Assembly: GCA_026874595.1 (NCBI GenBank)
Contig: CM049318.1
Span: 42,450,456 to 42,514,455, forward strand
Source of the DNA: Sipunculus nudus
Taxonomy: Eukaryota > Annelida > Sipuncula > Golfingiida > Sipunculidae
Length of the DNA: 64,000 nucleotides
Direction: 5' to 3'
The position numbers and the translations under genes were made by a program. The first letter of the stretch is position 1; each line of letters begins with the position of its first letter. Positions 9,990 to 22,100 of this stretch are shown one piece after another. Under the pieces are notes generated by a model. The model worked only from the letters and a program-made list of their open reading frames with translations, had not been told where the DNA came from and made no database searches.

Positions 9990-11115
9990 AGCGTCCGTTT
10001 GTGCGTCTGTTTGCACACATAAACCCACATATCTCGGGAACCGTATGACCGATCAGGAAAATTTTTTTACACAAATGTAGCCCTGGGATAGCTTTATAAC
10101 ATACACAAAAAGGTGGCGCCACCTGCAACCATGTCTGCACAGTGTCCATCTGTTTATCTGCCCTGGGTTAAAATCACTCATATCTCTGCAGTGGTTTGAC
10201 TAATTCACCTAAAATTAGGCATGCGTATACATCCTAGATAGCTTTCTTGATTTTATGACAGGTGGCGCCACCTACATTCACGTTAACGCTGCAGACATCC
10301 AAGCTCATACTTCGGGAACCGTTTGACCAATCAGGAAAAAAAAAAATTTACACAAATGTATCCCTTGGATAGCTTTATAACATACACAAAATGGTGGCGC
10401 CACCTGCAGCCATATTTGCACAGCGTCCATCTGTTTGTCTGCCTTGGGTTAAAGTCACTCATATCTCTGCAGTGGTTTGACCAAAATACCTGAAAATCGG
10501 CATGCGTATACATCCTGGATAGCTTTCTTGATTTTATGACAGGTGGCGCCACCTACATTCATGTTCACGCTGTAGACATCCATGCTTATATCTCCGGACT
10601 CGTTCAACCAATCAGGAAAATTTTTTTACACAAATGTAGCCCTTGGATAGCTTTAAAACATACACGAAAATGGTGGCGCCACCTGCAGCCATTTTTGCAC
10701 AGCGTCCATCTGTTTGCCTGCCTTGGGTTTAAATCACTCATATCTCTGCAGTAGTTTGACCAAATTACCAGTTATTCGGCATGCGTATACATCCTGGATA
10801 GCCTTCTTGATTTTATGACAGGTGGCGCCACCTACATTCACGTTCACGCTGCAGACATTAATGCTTATATCTCCGGACTTGGTTGACCAATCAGGAAAAA
10901 AATTAACACAAATGTAGCCCTTGGATAGCTTTATAACATACACAAAAATGGTGGCGCCACCGGCAGCCATTTTTGCACAGCGTCCATCTGTTTGTCTGCT
11001 GTGGGAAAAAATCACTTATATCTCTGCAGTAGTTTGACTTTTCCTCATGAAATTTTGCATGTGTATACATCTTGGATAGTTTCTCGTCCAAATAACAGGT
11101 GGCGCCACCTACAGT
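9990..11115 (+). repeat. ~279-bp tandem repeat, four copies, with GGTGGCGCCACC palindromes
   Basis: GCTTTATAACATACAC-type anchors recur at 10091, 10372, 10650 and 10928, giving periods of 281, 278 and 278. Each unit has two palindromic sites, ~150 and ~130 bp apart in alternation. The eight sites are at 10111-10124, 10260-10273, 10393-10404, 10541-10554, 10672-10683, 10820-10833, 10950-10961 and 11097-11110. All retain GGTGGCGCCACC although flanking bases vary. Each unit also repeats TCATATCTCTGCAGT and a GTTTGACC phrase. Frames of 60-94 codons here are incidental. Confidence 0.92.
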
Positions 11116-11254
11116 CATGTTTATGTGGCAGAGATCCATTCTAATATGTAACACATGTAACTCTGTTTCCCCTTGCCACTCAATTCATGCCTCACTTCAC
11201 CCGTCCTTCTCTGATAATGGCGGATACACGTAGTCGCTTGTCGACTACCCGTAT

Positions 11255-11410
11255 TCTAGTTTGTCAAACGTTATCTAACTGTGGACTTCCATATGTGGCC
11301 GCAATTATTCATAGACTTAGAATGTATTATTATTATTTACTACTTGTCTTATTTCACTGGTTTGTTATTTGTTAATACTCTGTCTATATCAGCATCGTCA
11401 TCACAATTTT
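11255..11410 (+). repeat. Family Z, right part
   Basis: GTGGACTTCCATATGTGGCC, TTTGTTATTTGTTA and CTATATCAGCATCGTCATCA match the reverse complement of 13540-13680. This block resumes family Z after the insert. Confidence 0.75.
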
Positions 11411-13379
11411 TTTAGGAATTAGGTGATACACAGGAAACAATCCTTTAAATTTTGAAGACGACCCTGATCACCACCATGAGATTTCTCTATCACTACCAAC
11501 ATACAAGGCCCATGGTATTTTTTCTGGCGCCAACCATGGAGTTCGTTTACCGTGAAACACATTTTCTATGAAAAACACAGCACAGTTTGATGAAAATCCT
11601 GGCAGAATCAGTGGTATTTGACTACTTTCTTTTTTAATGATATCCGGGTAATGTATCTGTCCGGCTCAGATCACATATATGCTCCAACCTCTTCCAAAGC
11701 TTTTGTAAAAGGATAGTGGCACTGTGCCACCAGTACATGGATAAATATCTTTTGAGACACTGAAACTCAGTAAATGGATAAAAATGTCTCTGAGAAGGGT
11801 AGGAACACAGTTACACATATGGGAAGGGTAGGAACACAGCGACACAGCTTAGACAGGTGGATCTCGGAATCAACTATAGTATGTCTCAACCTGACTGACA
11901 TGCACTCGGTCCTCCATGATTTAGCTGAAGCATGTATGATATTCTGCGGGCTTCCATCACAAAAATTTCATGGGAAATAATTTCTTGACCAATTCCAGAA
12001 TAGACGGCTGGATAGACAACAGGTTTCAAGTCCAAGACCTGTAAAGATTCGTTTATTTCATTAATAAAACACATTAGTTCTTTAAAATAAGGAAAGCTTT
12101 AACTTGCACCCTAATAAGCAGACTCTCTTATTCAAATTCAGAACTTGAAGTGCAAACAAAGAGGAATGCTGAAAAATATATAATTACAAACCAGACCTTG
12201 TTTATTGAAATAAGACTGTTTAGCTGAGGTACGAATTTAACAACATTATTCAATAAGGCAGACAATGCATTTTAATTCTCATAATTTTTTCATATTGTAG
12301 TAAGGAAAAGAATGTGTAAGGTGACATATTCCATAATCATTTTTTCTTCCCTTATGCATGCCACCCACAGCATTGGCTGTACGTTAATCTATATATAGTT
12401 GAATTTTACTAAACGTGAGCTTAACTGAAATATTCTCGATATCCGTGTCCCAACCGATAGCCATTTTTCCCTTGTGCTTAGAGCCCCCCTCCCCTATGTG
12501 ACCATTTACATGCATAGGTACCTACTACAGTCCAATGTCGTGATCTTTTTTTTATTTTCTTGGGGGAAATGTAACTTAGTCATCCTAGTGCATTAATTGA
12601 TGGATTATTAAATGCATATGAGTGATTAATGAGTGATTTTTAGCCATAGGCTGTTCACGGCAACTCATTATGTTGTCTGCCTTTGTAAGTCTCTTAGAAA
12701 CAAGTAAATCCCTGAATTTGCGATATCATCTCACAGAACAATATTTGATATCGCTAATTATGTCACGTGTTTCTATAATATGTGCCAACTTAATATTATA
12801 CAATTTATTGCATTTAACCATCGTGTTTTCTGTGTGCATACATGGGAATACATTTATATGATGCCGATTTGCGCTCATTCATTTTCTTTAGTTCAAAGAT
12901 TCAGAAATACTATTTTTTCCCAAATTATGCATGATGCATAACACCGACGGCACCGACGGGGGGGGGGGGGCATTTTATAAAACTCTAACGCATTGTCATC
13001 ATCATTTATATAACATGAATTTCGGCGCTGAAGGTTTCAGGAATTCCTGAAATATTTGGTAACAGAAATGACGTCAGAACCGGGTGTTCATTCACATCAG
13101 TTGTCATATGTTGCTATTGACTAAAATTGTATGTTTCCATAATACCATTTAATAAAATTCAATTATATCTATGCTCAAATGGGTCACCTTCTTCTAAAAA
13201 GCTGTTTATTTTAATATAAAATCTAAAGTAATAGTCTTTTTTGGTTTAGCTACAGAAAGTGGAGAAATGAGTTCAGCATGCACAGGCAAGTTGACATAGT
13301 TGGCGTTCGCATAGCAGACAAATCATCCATATTAATATGCTGCTGATGGCAACATGATGCCGATGGGAGATTGCAGCAG
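11411..13379. other. Unique DNA, no gene seen
   Basis: Contains a small imperfect direct duplication (GAAGGGTAGGAACACAG at ~11794 and ~11823) and a G13 run at 12958-12970 preceded by a short ACCGACGG duplication. Frames of 60-70 codons match nothing I know. Confidence 0.45.
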
Positions 13380-13730
13380 TACCATTTTAATTTAATTGGA
13401 CTCAAATTATGTTCATAAATAAATTCTCGTCTAAGTTGTAAATATAGGGCCTCGTCGTGAAACAAGGAAGAAAATAAAAAAAATTGTGGATAACGGCACT
13501 TTCGCGTTTATATGAAGGCCATATATTGGTAAATAAAATGATGAAGATGCTGATATAGATAGAATAAACAAATAACAAACCAAGGAAGTAAAACATTAAA
13601 CTATACATCCCTAGTCTGTGAATGTAAGCGGCCACATATGGAAGTCCACATAAGATAACCTTTGACAAAATATGTAAAGACTGCATGAAAAACATGGAGA
13701 AGGGGGGCCGGGGGATGACTCAGCTCTCGG
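13380..13730 (-). repeat. Family Z, uninterrupted reversed copy
   Basis: Reverse-complement match to the blocks at 9360-9530, 9735-9790 and 11255-11410. It lacks the ~1.47-kb insert and so serves as an empty-site comparison. The minus-strand frames 13402-13695 and 13601-14098 run through it, but equivalents in the other copy are broken. Confidence 0.75.
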
Positions 13731-13925
13731 CCGATATTCAGACTCACGCACTGTGCTCTGCTGTCCGAGCCTGTGCGCTCACAGATCACAAAAGTCGGCA
13801 AAATGCAAAGATTGTCATAAGACTTAAACATATCAATTATTTTACAACGAGTACTACATTTTAATAGTGACTTTTTGCAAATTATAAATGTATAGACGCG
13901 CATTTCATATTTGACATTAATAGTG
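13728..13925 (+). repeat. Family X, partial copy
   Basis: Close match to 2368-2560: CACACTGTGCTC, TGTCCGAGCCTGTGCGCTCA, AATGCAAAGATTGTCATAAG, ACAACGAGTACTACATTT and TATAGACGCGCATTTCAT. It abuts family Z on the left and the HAFTGCD-family remnant on the right. Confidence 0.85.
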
Positions 13926-14437
13926 CAGCAGATAGCTGAAACAATCTTTCGAATGGTGATACAAGCACCAAATTTGGCAAAAATACTTCTTACACATTGC
14001 ATTTTTGAAAAAGTACGCTGGCCACTTGAAATTAAAGACGGCTGCCCATTTTTTTCAAGATGGCCGCCATGTAGAAAAAAAAATGGGATATTTACCACAG
14101 AATCTCACCACTTTGATCAATCTGGATGATCTTGGTGTCTAAAAGTAGGTTTTTGACTACGGGAAAGTTAAAAATTCACTTCTTAACCTTCTAAGGAGCT
14201 CCTTTTTATCATTTTTAACAAAAAGGTAAAATATATATATAGACTAGGACATATTCTACGAAATATTTGAATTATTAGAATGTAAAACTGGAACTTTTTT
14301 TTATTTTTTTTTCGGTGTAGGTAACCGCCTCCATTTTTATTGCTTGCTTAACTAGGCTATATACATCAACAAAATTAAATTCAATCAGTCCATACGAGGT
14401 TAGGCATGCCTGTCATCCAGATGAATTTAAATTTGGC
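13926..14437 (-). other. Probable 3' untranslated part of the HAFTGCD/CXC-family remnant
   Basis: It lies directly downstream (minus strand) of the CXC segment. The TTCAAGATGGCCGCCATGTA phrase at about 14056-14075 and the TACAAGCACCAAATTTGGCA phrase near 13957 are of a kind I associate with 3' ends of this repetitive family. That association is from memory and should be checked. No coding frame is recognised. Confidence 0.35.
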
Positions 14438-15447
14438 CTAAACCTCACATTTGCAGCTACATAGCCTGGTACAGGTAAGACTGAATCGGTAGCATTTGCA
14501 CCTTCCACGGCATTCCGACTTACATCCACACTTGGTCAGCTGTTGGCAACTATCTGCAATAGGTGGAAGTGTTGTCCAGCAGACGTAGTGTTGACTGACT
14601 CCATATGCAGCCTGCTTGATAGGCAGCACGCTTTGCATGCTGAAGTAGTGCTGACCTCTTTGGAGGAATAGCGTCGTAAGACCTCTGCTTCCGAGCAAAC
14701 ACGTCCAGCCTGGCATCATCAACGTGCAACTGTACTGAACCTGTCATACATTGTCACCACAAACTTCTCCAGAACCTCCAGATCATCATCATCGTCATCT
14801 ACAGTTGGTGGGTACTGGCTGAGCCTGGCAAACACACCAGAAGCCTCAACATACACGTCCCAGGTTTGCCATGCTGATTTCTTCCCTGTGCTGCGGAATC
14901 CTGACACAAGATCGCAACCAGTGAAGGCATGAAAGAAGAGTATTAATTTGCTTTTTTTCCGGTCCAATGGAGTGAAACAAGTCATGTACATGAAATCATC
15001 TCAGGTTTAACCCTTGTCCAAAGGCCATCCACAACTGCAGCAGACCAGTATCTTGAAGAAGAGGCAGAACACTGATTGCTATGACGAGGTCATCTGTGTC
15101 AGTGGCTTTCACCATTAATATCTTGCCCCCCCCCCCCTCTAGATGGATCCCTGGCGTGTACAAAGATGCATGTGTCTGCTTCCTCATGACTACATGGTGC
15201 AATCCATTCAAAGCTTAGCTTGTGGTTGCTGGCAACATCTTGTTCTTTGGTCACAATGACCAAGTTGGGTGTAGACATCTGTGCAATCTTGTCAGCCAGG
15301 AACCTGAACAGCTCAGTTTTGTTGTCACTGTCTCGCAGGAAGTTCCGCCAGTTTGAGGGGTTTTTGCCCTTGCTTGTCACTCTTTGTCTTACTCCACGTC
15401 CACGCTTTGACCTGGTTTCAACCTTGAGACTGGATGGCTGGTCTTCA
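14438..15447 (-). pseudogene. Broken copy of the invertebrate HAFTGCD / CXC-domain repetitive protein family
   Basis: Read on the minus strand, pieces of one protein family appear in order in different frames. First, NWRNFLRDSDNKTELFRFLA and then PCSHEEADTCIFVHA (15099-15447). After a frame shift at the C12 run (15126-15137) comes VKATDTDDLVIA and LLQLWMAFGQGLNLR. After a second shift near 14995 comes FFHAFTGCDLVSGF, GKKSAWQTWDVY and EVLEKFVVTMYDR. After a third near 14747 comes PPKRSALLQHAKRAAYQAG. After a fourth near 14590 comes WTTLPPIADSC and then a cysteine-rich CXC-like tail (CGCKSECRGRCKCYRF...CSCKC). I recognise this arrangement from many uncharacterised predicted proteins of molluscs and cnidarians. 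The acidic motifs EEAD, DTD and TGCD resemble the spacing of PIN/FEN1-like nucleases (inference). At least four frame disruptions make it a pseudogene. The N-terminal portion is missing, cut off at 15447 where repeat Y begins. Confidence 0.8.
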
Positions 15448-15661
15448 CAGAATGATAAAAAAGATCTTATTCTATCGGGGGAAAACAAAACGGTATTGCA
15501 CCGTTAGCATTTTGTATATGCGTTAAACTGCTTTATTTATAAAACAATTCCTTGGTTTCCGGCTTCCGACTTCCAAGTTGACATACACGACCCTGCCATG
15601 ACACCTTTAGTTTTGAACGAGAAGTACCGCTTCACGTGAATCGGTGCCACAGTGTTGAAAG
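15448..15661 (+). repeat. Dispersed repeat family Y, copy 2
   Basis: Near-identical over long stretches to 3118-3325. It starts at a TCTTCACAGAAT phrase shared with 3113 and continues without a break into the 75-bp minisatellite B. It truncates the coding remnant at 14438-15447, so insertion or recombination at this junction is likely. Confidence 0.85.
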
Positions 15662-16912
15662 ATGGTCTCACACTTCTCTTCTCGTACAACATGGTTTAAT
15701 GGTGAAGGCCTGAGTGTCATGTTGTTATGGCTAGTGGAACTCTCACACTTCTCTTCTCGTACAACATGGTTTAATGGTGAAGGCCTGGGTGTCATGTTGT
15801 TATGGCTAGTGGAACTCTCACACTTCTCTTCTCGTACAACATGGTTTAATGGTGAAGGCCTGAGTGTCATGTTGTTATGGCTAGTGGAACTCTCACACTT
15901 GTCTTCTCGTACAACATGGTTTAATGGTGAAGGCCTGGGTGTCATGTTGTTATGGCTAGTGGAACTCTCACACTTGTCTTCTCGTACAACATGGTTTAAT
16001 GGTGAAGGCCTGGGTGTCATGTTGTTATGGCTAGTGGAACTCTCACACTTCTCTTCTCGTACAACATGGTTTAATGCTGAAGGCCTGAGTGTCATGTTGT
16101 TATGGCTAGTGGAACTCTCACACTTCTCTTCTCGTACAACATGGTTTAATGGTGAAGGCCTGAGTGTCATGTTGTTATGGCTAGTGGAACTCTCACACTT
16201 CTCTTCTCGTACAACATGGTTTAATGGTGAAGGCCTGAGTGTCATGTTGTTATGGCTAGTGGAGCTCTCGCACTTCTCTTCTCGTACAATATGGTTTAAT
16301 GGTGAAGGCCTGAGTGTCATGTTGTTATGGCTAGTGGAACTCTCACACTTCTCTTCTCGTACAACATGGTTTAATGGTGAAGGCCTGGGTGTCATGTTGT
16401 TATGGCTATTGGAACTCTCACACTTCTCTTCTCGTACAACATGGTTTAATGGTGAAGGCCTGGGTGTCATGTTGTTATGGCTAGTGGAACTCTCACACTT
16501 CTCTTCTCGTACAACATGGTTTAATGGTGAAGGCCTGAGTGTCATGTTGTTATGGCTAGTGGAACTCTCACACTTCTCTTCTCGTACAACATGGTTTAAT
16601 GCTGAAGGCCTGAGTGTCATGTTGTTATGGCTAGTGGAACTCTCACACTTCTCTTCTCGTACAACATGGTTTAATGGTGAAGGCCTGAGTGTCATGTTGT
16701 TATGGCTAGTGGAGCTCTCACACTTCTCTTCTCGTACAACATGGTTTAATGGTGAAGGCCTGATTGTCATGTTGTTATGGCTAGTGGAGCTCTCACACTT
16801 CTCTTCTCGTACAACATGGTTTAATGGTGAAGGCCTGAGTGTCATGTTGTTATGGCTAGTGGAGCTCTCACACTCCTCTTCTCGTACAACATGGTTTAAT
16901 GGTGAAATCTAG
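15662..16912. repeat. Minisatellite B, 75-bp unit, ~16.7 copies
   Basis: Anchors TCTCACACTT recur every 75 bp (15666, 15741, 15816 and so on). Units differ by only a few substitutions (GAGTGTC/GGGTGTC, CTTCTC/CTTGTC, GGTGAA/GCTGAA). Since 75 is a multiple of three and the unit lacks stops in two frames, both strands are open for over 400 codons (15607-16845 minus, 15662-16912 plus). The repeat peptide on the plus strand has 25 residues (HFSSRTTWFNGEGL and SVMLLWLVELS). The substitutions mostly change amino acids on both strands, no start context or neighbouring exon is seen, and the unit is homologous to non-coding 3508-3537. I therefore do not call a gene. Confidence 0.97.
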
Positions 16913-19103
16913 TTAGAACCTTAGTGTCTTAACGACAGGTGATGCCTTCTGGATTATTCCGTACATATCCAACCTGAAATCCAGAAGGCTTAATAATAAT
17001 ATACCGTACTTATCGTATAGATTTTTTTAATAATCAATATTTTAATTCATAAATCAATTCGTACATGCATATATCCACATAGGAATTTGCAAAAATGCAA
17101 TGAAAAGATGGAATTAAGGTTTGATAGGAAAACAATTCTAATGCAAGAAAAGAAAAAAAAATACTATGATTCTTCTATTAATCATAAGACAGATAAAAAA
17201 GACTTCATGAGAAACTATAGGTATGCATTTTACAGAGAACATATACAAATTTTATAAAATTTTACAATGCTAAGAATTGTTCCCATAATTCCAAAGTCTT
17301 CTTCCTTTTGTTCATCATGTGCTATTTAATGTTCGATTTTAATATATGCTCGCAGAATAGACATGATATATTCAATCTGGAATTTCCCCACATATTCTAT
17401 TAGAATATAACAGTCCATGGTACAATCATTTTACATATAAATAAAGAAACAGGATAAATAAAGGTTCAGGAATAATTTATCAAGGCGCCTAATAACTGCG
17501 TTTAAACAAAGCACAGTTCCAGTTTTTTTTTTTCAAAATCTTTCATAAAATTCACTCCGACCTTTGATGCGCTCTTTACTTCTGCAAGAATGAGCTTCAG
17601 CCGTTATGACTTCGAGCTGTATAACTGCCAAAAAAATCGCAAAAAAATGGTATATACATGTATAGGGATGTATGTATAGCAAATTGTGTGAGGTATATTT
17701 CATATATGAAGCAACATGCTTACATAAAGAACTCGCACACATGCATAATTACCCCGTTGCTTAAAACCTAGAGCTTTCAATGTGTCCGCATGGTTTAATC
17801 GATTGGTGTAAGAAACGATTTGTAAACACTTCCTGTAAATGATTCATAACGTTTTGATTGAAGTGCGTTCCCGTTTGGAAATGCCATTTGAACTCACAAT
17901 TTGCACAGAAAACGTTTTAAACGATTTACATTTGCTGTGTGAAAAGGGAGTCATTTATTCGCATGACCTAAAACATCTTAAAGCTGGGTTATTTTGAAAC
18001 GATATTAAGATGCCAGTCTCAATATAAGCTAGTTTTGGCAGTCATGAAGGCGTGATTAGGTTTAACAAGTTAATGGATGTTATAATATCTGTATCCGATA
18101 ACGGTCCTTTGTGATTCTACTGAATATCCACAGTTTAAGAAATAGCAAAACGCGCCTCAAGTAGTCAATCAAAGTTGTCAAAGAAAATATCCAGGTTCAA
18201 TCAAATTACCATGAAATAACTGCTTTTGTAGAGTGAAAAATGTAGAATTATGTATTAAGTGCACAGTGTAACTGTAGCAAGTATATTGTGTGGCACTGAT
18301 CAAAAGAGAAACCTAACTTAGCATTCCACGTACAAACATTGTAACCAAAAGTTACTTTATTTGAAATGATAATTCCAAATAATATATGTTACAGATTACC
18401 AAATAAGAGAACAGTGGCATTTATTTTTTTTTAATTTACTATAATCGGTATAATCGGACTTTCAGCGGCAAGTTACATTCTGATATCAAGATGACATTTC
18501 AATGACATGTTATGGGCCAATATCAGCTCTTACTTGTTCTTCCTGCTACACCGCTCTTTACCAACAACATTTCATATGTTGAAACGATTATTGGTTCGAC
18601 TTTCAGTTGTAAGTCCTTAGCCACCATACCACATGACGGTCTATTTTGCCATTTTTGCCGCCCATTAATGTTATTAGGATGGTTAAGTTTATTGGGCGGA
18701 TGGAATGAATGAGAAAAGTGTTACAGCCTTTTATTGAGCGTAGGTATACCCTCGACTATATTTTTTTTGTCTTATACAAAATGCTCTGTCCTCAGGCAAA
18801 TCGAACGTTCGTATACCATGGGAAAGTCTCGTGTGGTATAGAAACAGATGTCCGCCACACTCTTTTTTTACATGGTTTGATACCAAGTCGTTTATTTTTC
18901 CTTCTTGTCCGGCCGCGGTACACAATTCAATAGACCAGATTTGTCTTGTCTGCATTCAAACTTAGAAACAAGTGCACAGGCCCTAAATAAGAGCCAACAG
19001 TGTAACCAGCCATCCACAAAACATTTCTATAGAATTTACATGATTTCTATCTTACTCTGCGTATATATGAATGAACTCAAGGTAACTTCTGTAAAGAAAA
19101 AAT
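16913..19103. other. Unique AT-rich DNA, no gene seen
   Basis: About 2.2 kb with short frames only (66-75 codons), none recognisable. No tandem repeat or inverted repeat stands out. Confidence 0.5.
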
Positions 19104-22100
19104 CTAAAAACGCCTCTGTGACGGATGTATGAGCTTGTTTATCTTATAACGCCTCTCTGACGGATGTATGAGCTTGTTTATCTTATTAAGCCTCGCTGAC
19201 GAAAGTATGAGCTTGTTTATCTTATAAAGCCTCTCTGACGGATGTATGAGCTTGTTTATCTTATAAAGCCTCTCTGACGGATGTATGAGCTTGTTTATCT
19301 TATAAAGCCTCTCTGACGGATGTATGAGCTTGTTTATCTTATAAAGCCTCTCTGACGGATGTATGAGCTTGTTCATTTAATAAAGCCTCTCTGACGGATG
19401 TATGAGCTTGTTTATCTTATAAAGCCTCTCTGACGGATGTATGAGCTTGTTTATCTTATAAAGCCTCTCTGACGGATGTATGAGCTTGTTCATTTAATAA
19501 AGCCTCTCTGACGGATGTATGAGCTTGTTTATCTTATAAAGCCTCTCTGACGGATGTATGAGCTTGTTTATCATATAAAGCCTCTCTGACGGATGTATGA
19601 GCTTGTTTATCTTATAAAGCCTCTCTGACGGGTGTATGAGCTTGTTTATCTTATAACGCCTCCGTGACAGATGTATGAGCTTGTTTATCTTATAAAGCCT
19701 CTGTGACGGATGTATGAGCTTGTTTGTCTTAAAATCCTCTGTGACGGGTCTTTGAGCTTGTTTATCTTATAACGCCTCTCTGACGGATGTATGAGCTTGT
19801 TTATCTTATAAAGCCTCTGTGACGTATGTATGAGCTTGTTTATCTTATAAAGCCTCTCTGACGGGTATATGAGCTTGTTTATCTTATAAAGCCTCTGTGA
19901 CGAATGTATCAGCTTGTTTATCTTATAAAGCCTCTCTGACGGATGTATGAGCTTGTTTATCTTATAAAGCCTCTCTGACGGGTGTATGAGCTTGTTTATC
20001 TTATAACGCCTCCGTGACAGATGTATGAGCTTGTTTATCTTATAAAGCCTCTGTGACGGATGTATGAGCTTGTTTGTCTTAAAATCCTCTGTGACGGGTG
20101 TTTGAGCTTGTTTATCTTATAACGCCTCTCTGACGGATGTATGAGCTTGTTTATCTTATAAAGCCTCTGTGACGTATGTATGAGCTTGTTTATCTTATAA
20201 AGCCTCTCTGACGGGTATATGAGCTTGTTTATCTTATAAAGCCTCTGTGACGAATGTATCAGCTTGTTTATCTTATAAAGCCTCTGTGACGGATGTATGA
20301 GCTTGTTTATCTTAAAACGCCTTTCTGACCTATGTATGAGCTTGTTTATCTTATAAAGCCTCTCTGACGGATGTATGAGCTTGTTAATCTTATAAAGCCT
20401 CTCTGACGGGTATATGAGCTTGTTTATCTTATAAAGCCTCTGTGACGAATGTATGAGCTTGTTTATCTTATAAAGCCTCTGTGACGGATGTATGAGCTTG
20501 TTTATCTTAAAACGCCTTTCTGACCTATGTATGAGCTTGTTTATCTTATAAAGCCTCTCTGACGGATGTATGAGCTTGTTTATCTTATAAAGCCTCTCTG
20601 ACGGATGTATGAGCTTGTTTATCTTATAAAGCCTCTGTGACGGATGTATGAGCTTGTTTGTCTTAAAAATCCTCTGTGACGGGTGTTTGAGCTTGTTTAT
20701 CTTATAAAGCCTCTCTGACGGGTGTATGAGCTTGTTTATCTTATAAAGCCTCTGTGACGGATGTATGAGCTTGTTTATCTTATAAAGCCTCTCTGACGGG
20801 TGTATGAGCTTGTTTATCTTATAACGCCTCTCTGACGGATGTATGAGCTTGTTTATCTTATAAAGCCTCTGTGACGGATGTATGAGCTTGTTTATCTTAT
20901 AACGCCTCTCTGACGGGTATATGAGCTTGTTTATCTTATAAAGCCTCTGTGACGAATGTATGAGCTTGTTTATCTTATAAAGCCTCTGTGACGGATGTAT
21001 GAGCTTGTTTATCTTAAAACGCCTTTCTGACCTATGTATGAGCTTGTTTATCTTATAAAGCCTCTGTGACGGATGTATGAGGTTGTTTATCTTATAAAGC
21101 CTCTGTGACGGATGTATGAGGTTGTTTATCTTATAACGCCTCTCTGACGGATGTATGAGCTTGTTTATCTTATAACGCCTCTCTGACGGATGTATGAGCT
21201 TGTTTATCTTATAAAGCCTCTCTGACGGATGTATGAGCTTGTTTATCTTATAAAGCCTCTCTGACGGGTATATGAGCTTGTTTATCTTATAACGCCTCTG
21301 TGACGGATGTATGAGCTTGTTTATCTTATAAAGCCTCTGTGACGGATGTATGAGCTTGTTTATCTAATAAAGCGTCTCTGACGGATGTATGAGCTTGTTT
21401 ATCTTATAAAGCGTCTCTGACGGATGTATGAGCTTGTTTATCTTATAAAGCCTCTCTGACGGATGTATGAGCTTGTTTATCTTATAAAGCCTCTCTGACG
21501 GATGTATGAGCTTGTTTATCTTATAAAGCCTCTGTGACGGATGTATGAGCTTGTTTATCTTATAAAGCCTCTGTGACGGATGTATGAGCTTGTTTATCTT
21601 ATAAAGCCTCTCTGACGGATGTATGAGCTTGTTTATCTTATTAAGCCTCTCTGACGGATGTATGAGCTTGTTTATCTTATAAAGCCTCTCTGACGGATGT
21701 ATGAGCTTGTTTATCTTATAAAGCCTCTCTGACGGATGTATGAGCTTGTTTATCTTATAAAGCCTCTCTGACGGATGTATGAGCTTTTTTATCTTATAAA
21801 GCCTCTCTGACGGATGTATGAGCTTGTTTATTTTATAAAGCCTCTCTGACGGATGTATGAGCTTGTTTATCTTATAAAGCCTCTCTGACGGATGTATGAG
21901 CTTGTTTATCTTATAAAGCCTCTGTGACGGATGTATGAGCTTGTTTATCTTATATAGCCTCTCTGACGGATGTATGAGCTTGTTTATCTTATATAGCCTC
22001 TCTGACGGATGTATGAGCTTGTTTATCTTATAAAGCCTCTCTAACGGATGTATGAGCTTGCTTATCTTATAAAGCCTTTCTGACGGATGTATGAGCTTGT

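Larger units (their letters stand above)
9791..11262. mobile_element. Insert within family Z (candidate non-autonomous element with internal tandem repeats)
   Basis: In the reversed copy near 13.6-13.7 kb, the sequence equivalent to TTTCATGCAGTCATTACAT (about 9776-9794) runs directly into the equivalent of TTTGTCAAACGTTATCT (about 11260-11276). Here they are separated by ~1.47 kb. The inserted DNA starts with a perfect 12-bp-stem hairpin (9796-9826), contains four ~279-bp tandem units and ends near a GTAGTCG / CGACTAC hairpin (about 11230-11250). Both edges include GCGGATAC. Non-autonomous Helitron/Helentron-like elements of bivalves and insects carry central tandem repeats, but I see no diagnostic termini, so the class is open. 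Confidence 0.5.

Noticed and set aside
15607-16912. Overlapping 412- and 416-codon open frames on opposite strands as repetitive proteins
   Set aside because: Both come from the 75-bp period. Differences between units change residues on both strands, and the unit matches non-coding DNA at 3508-3537.
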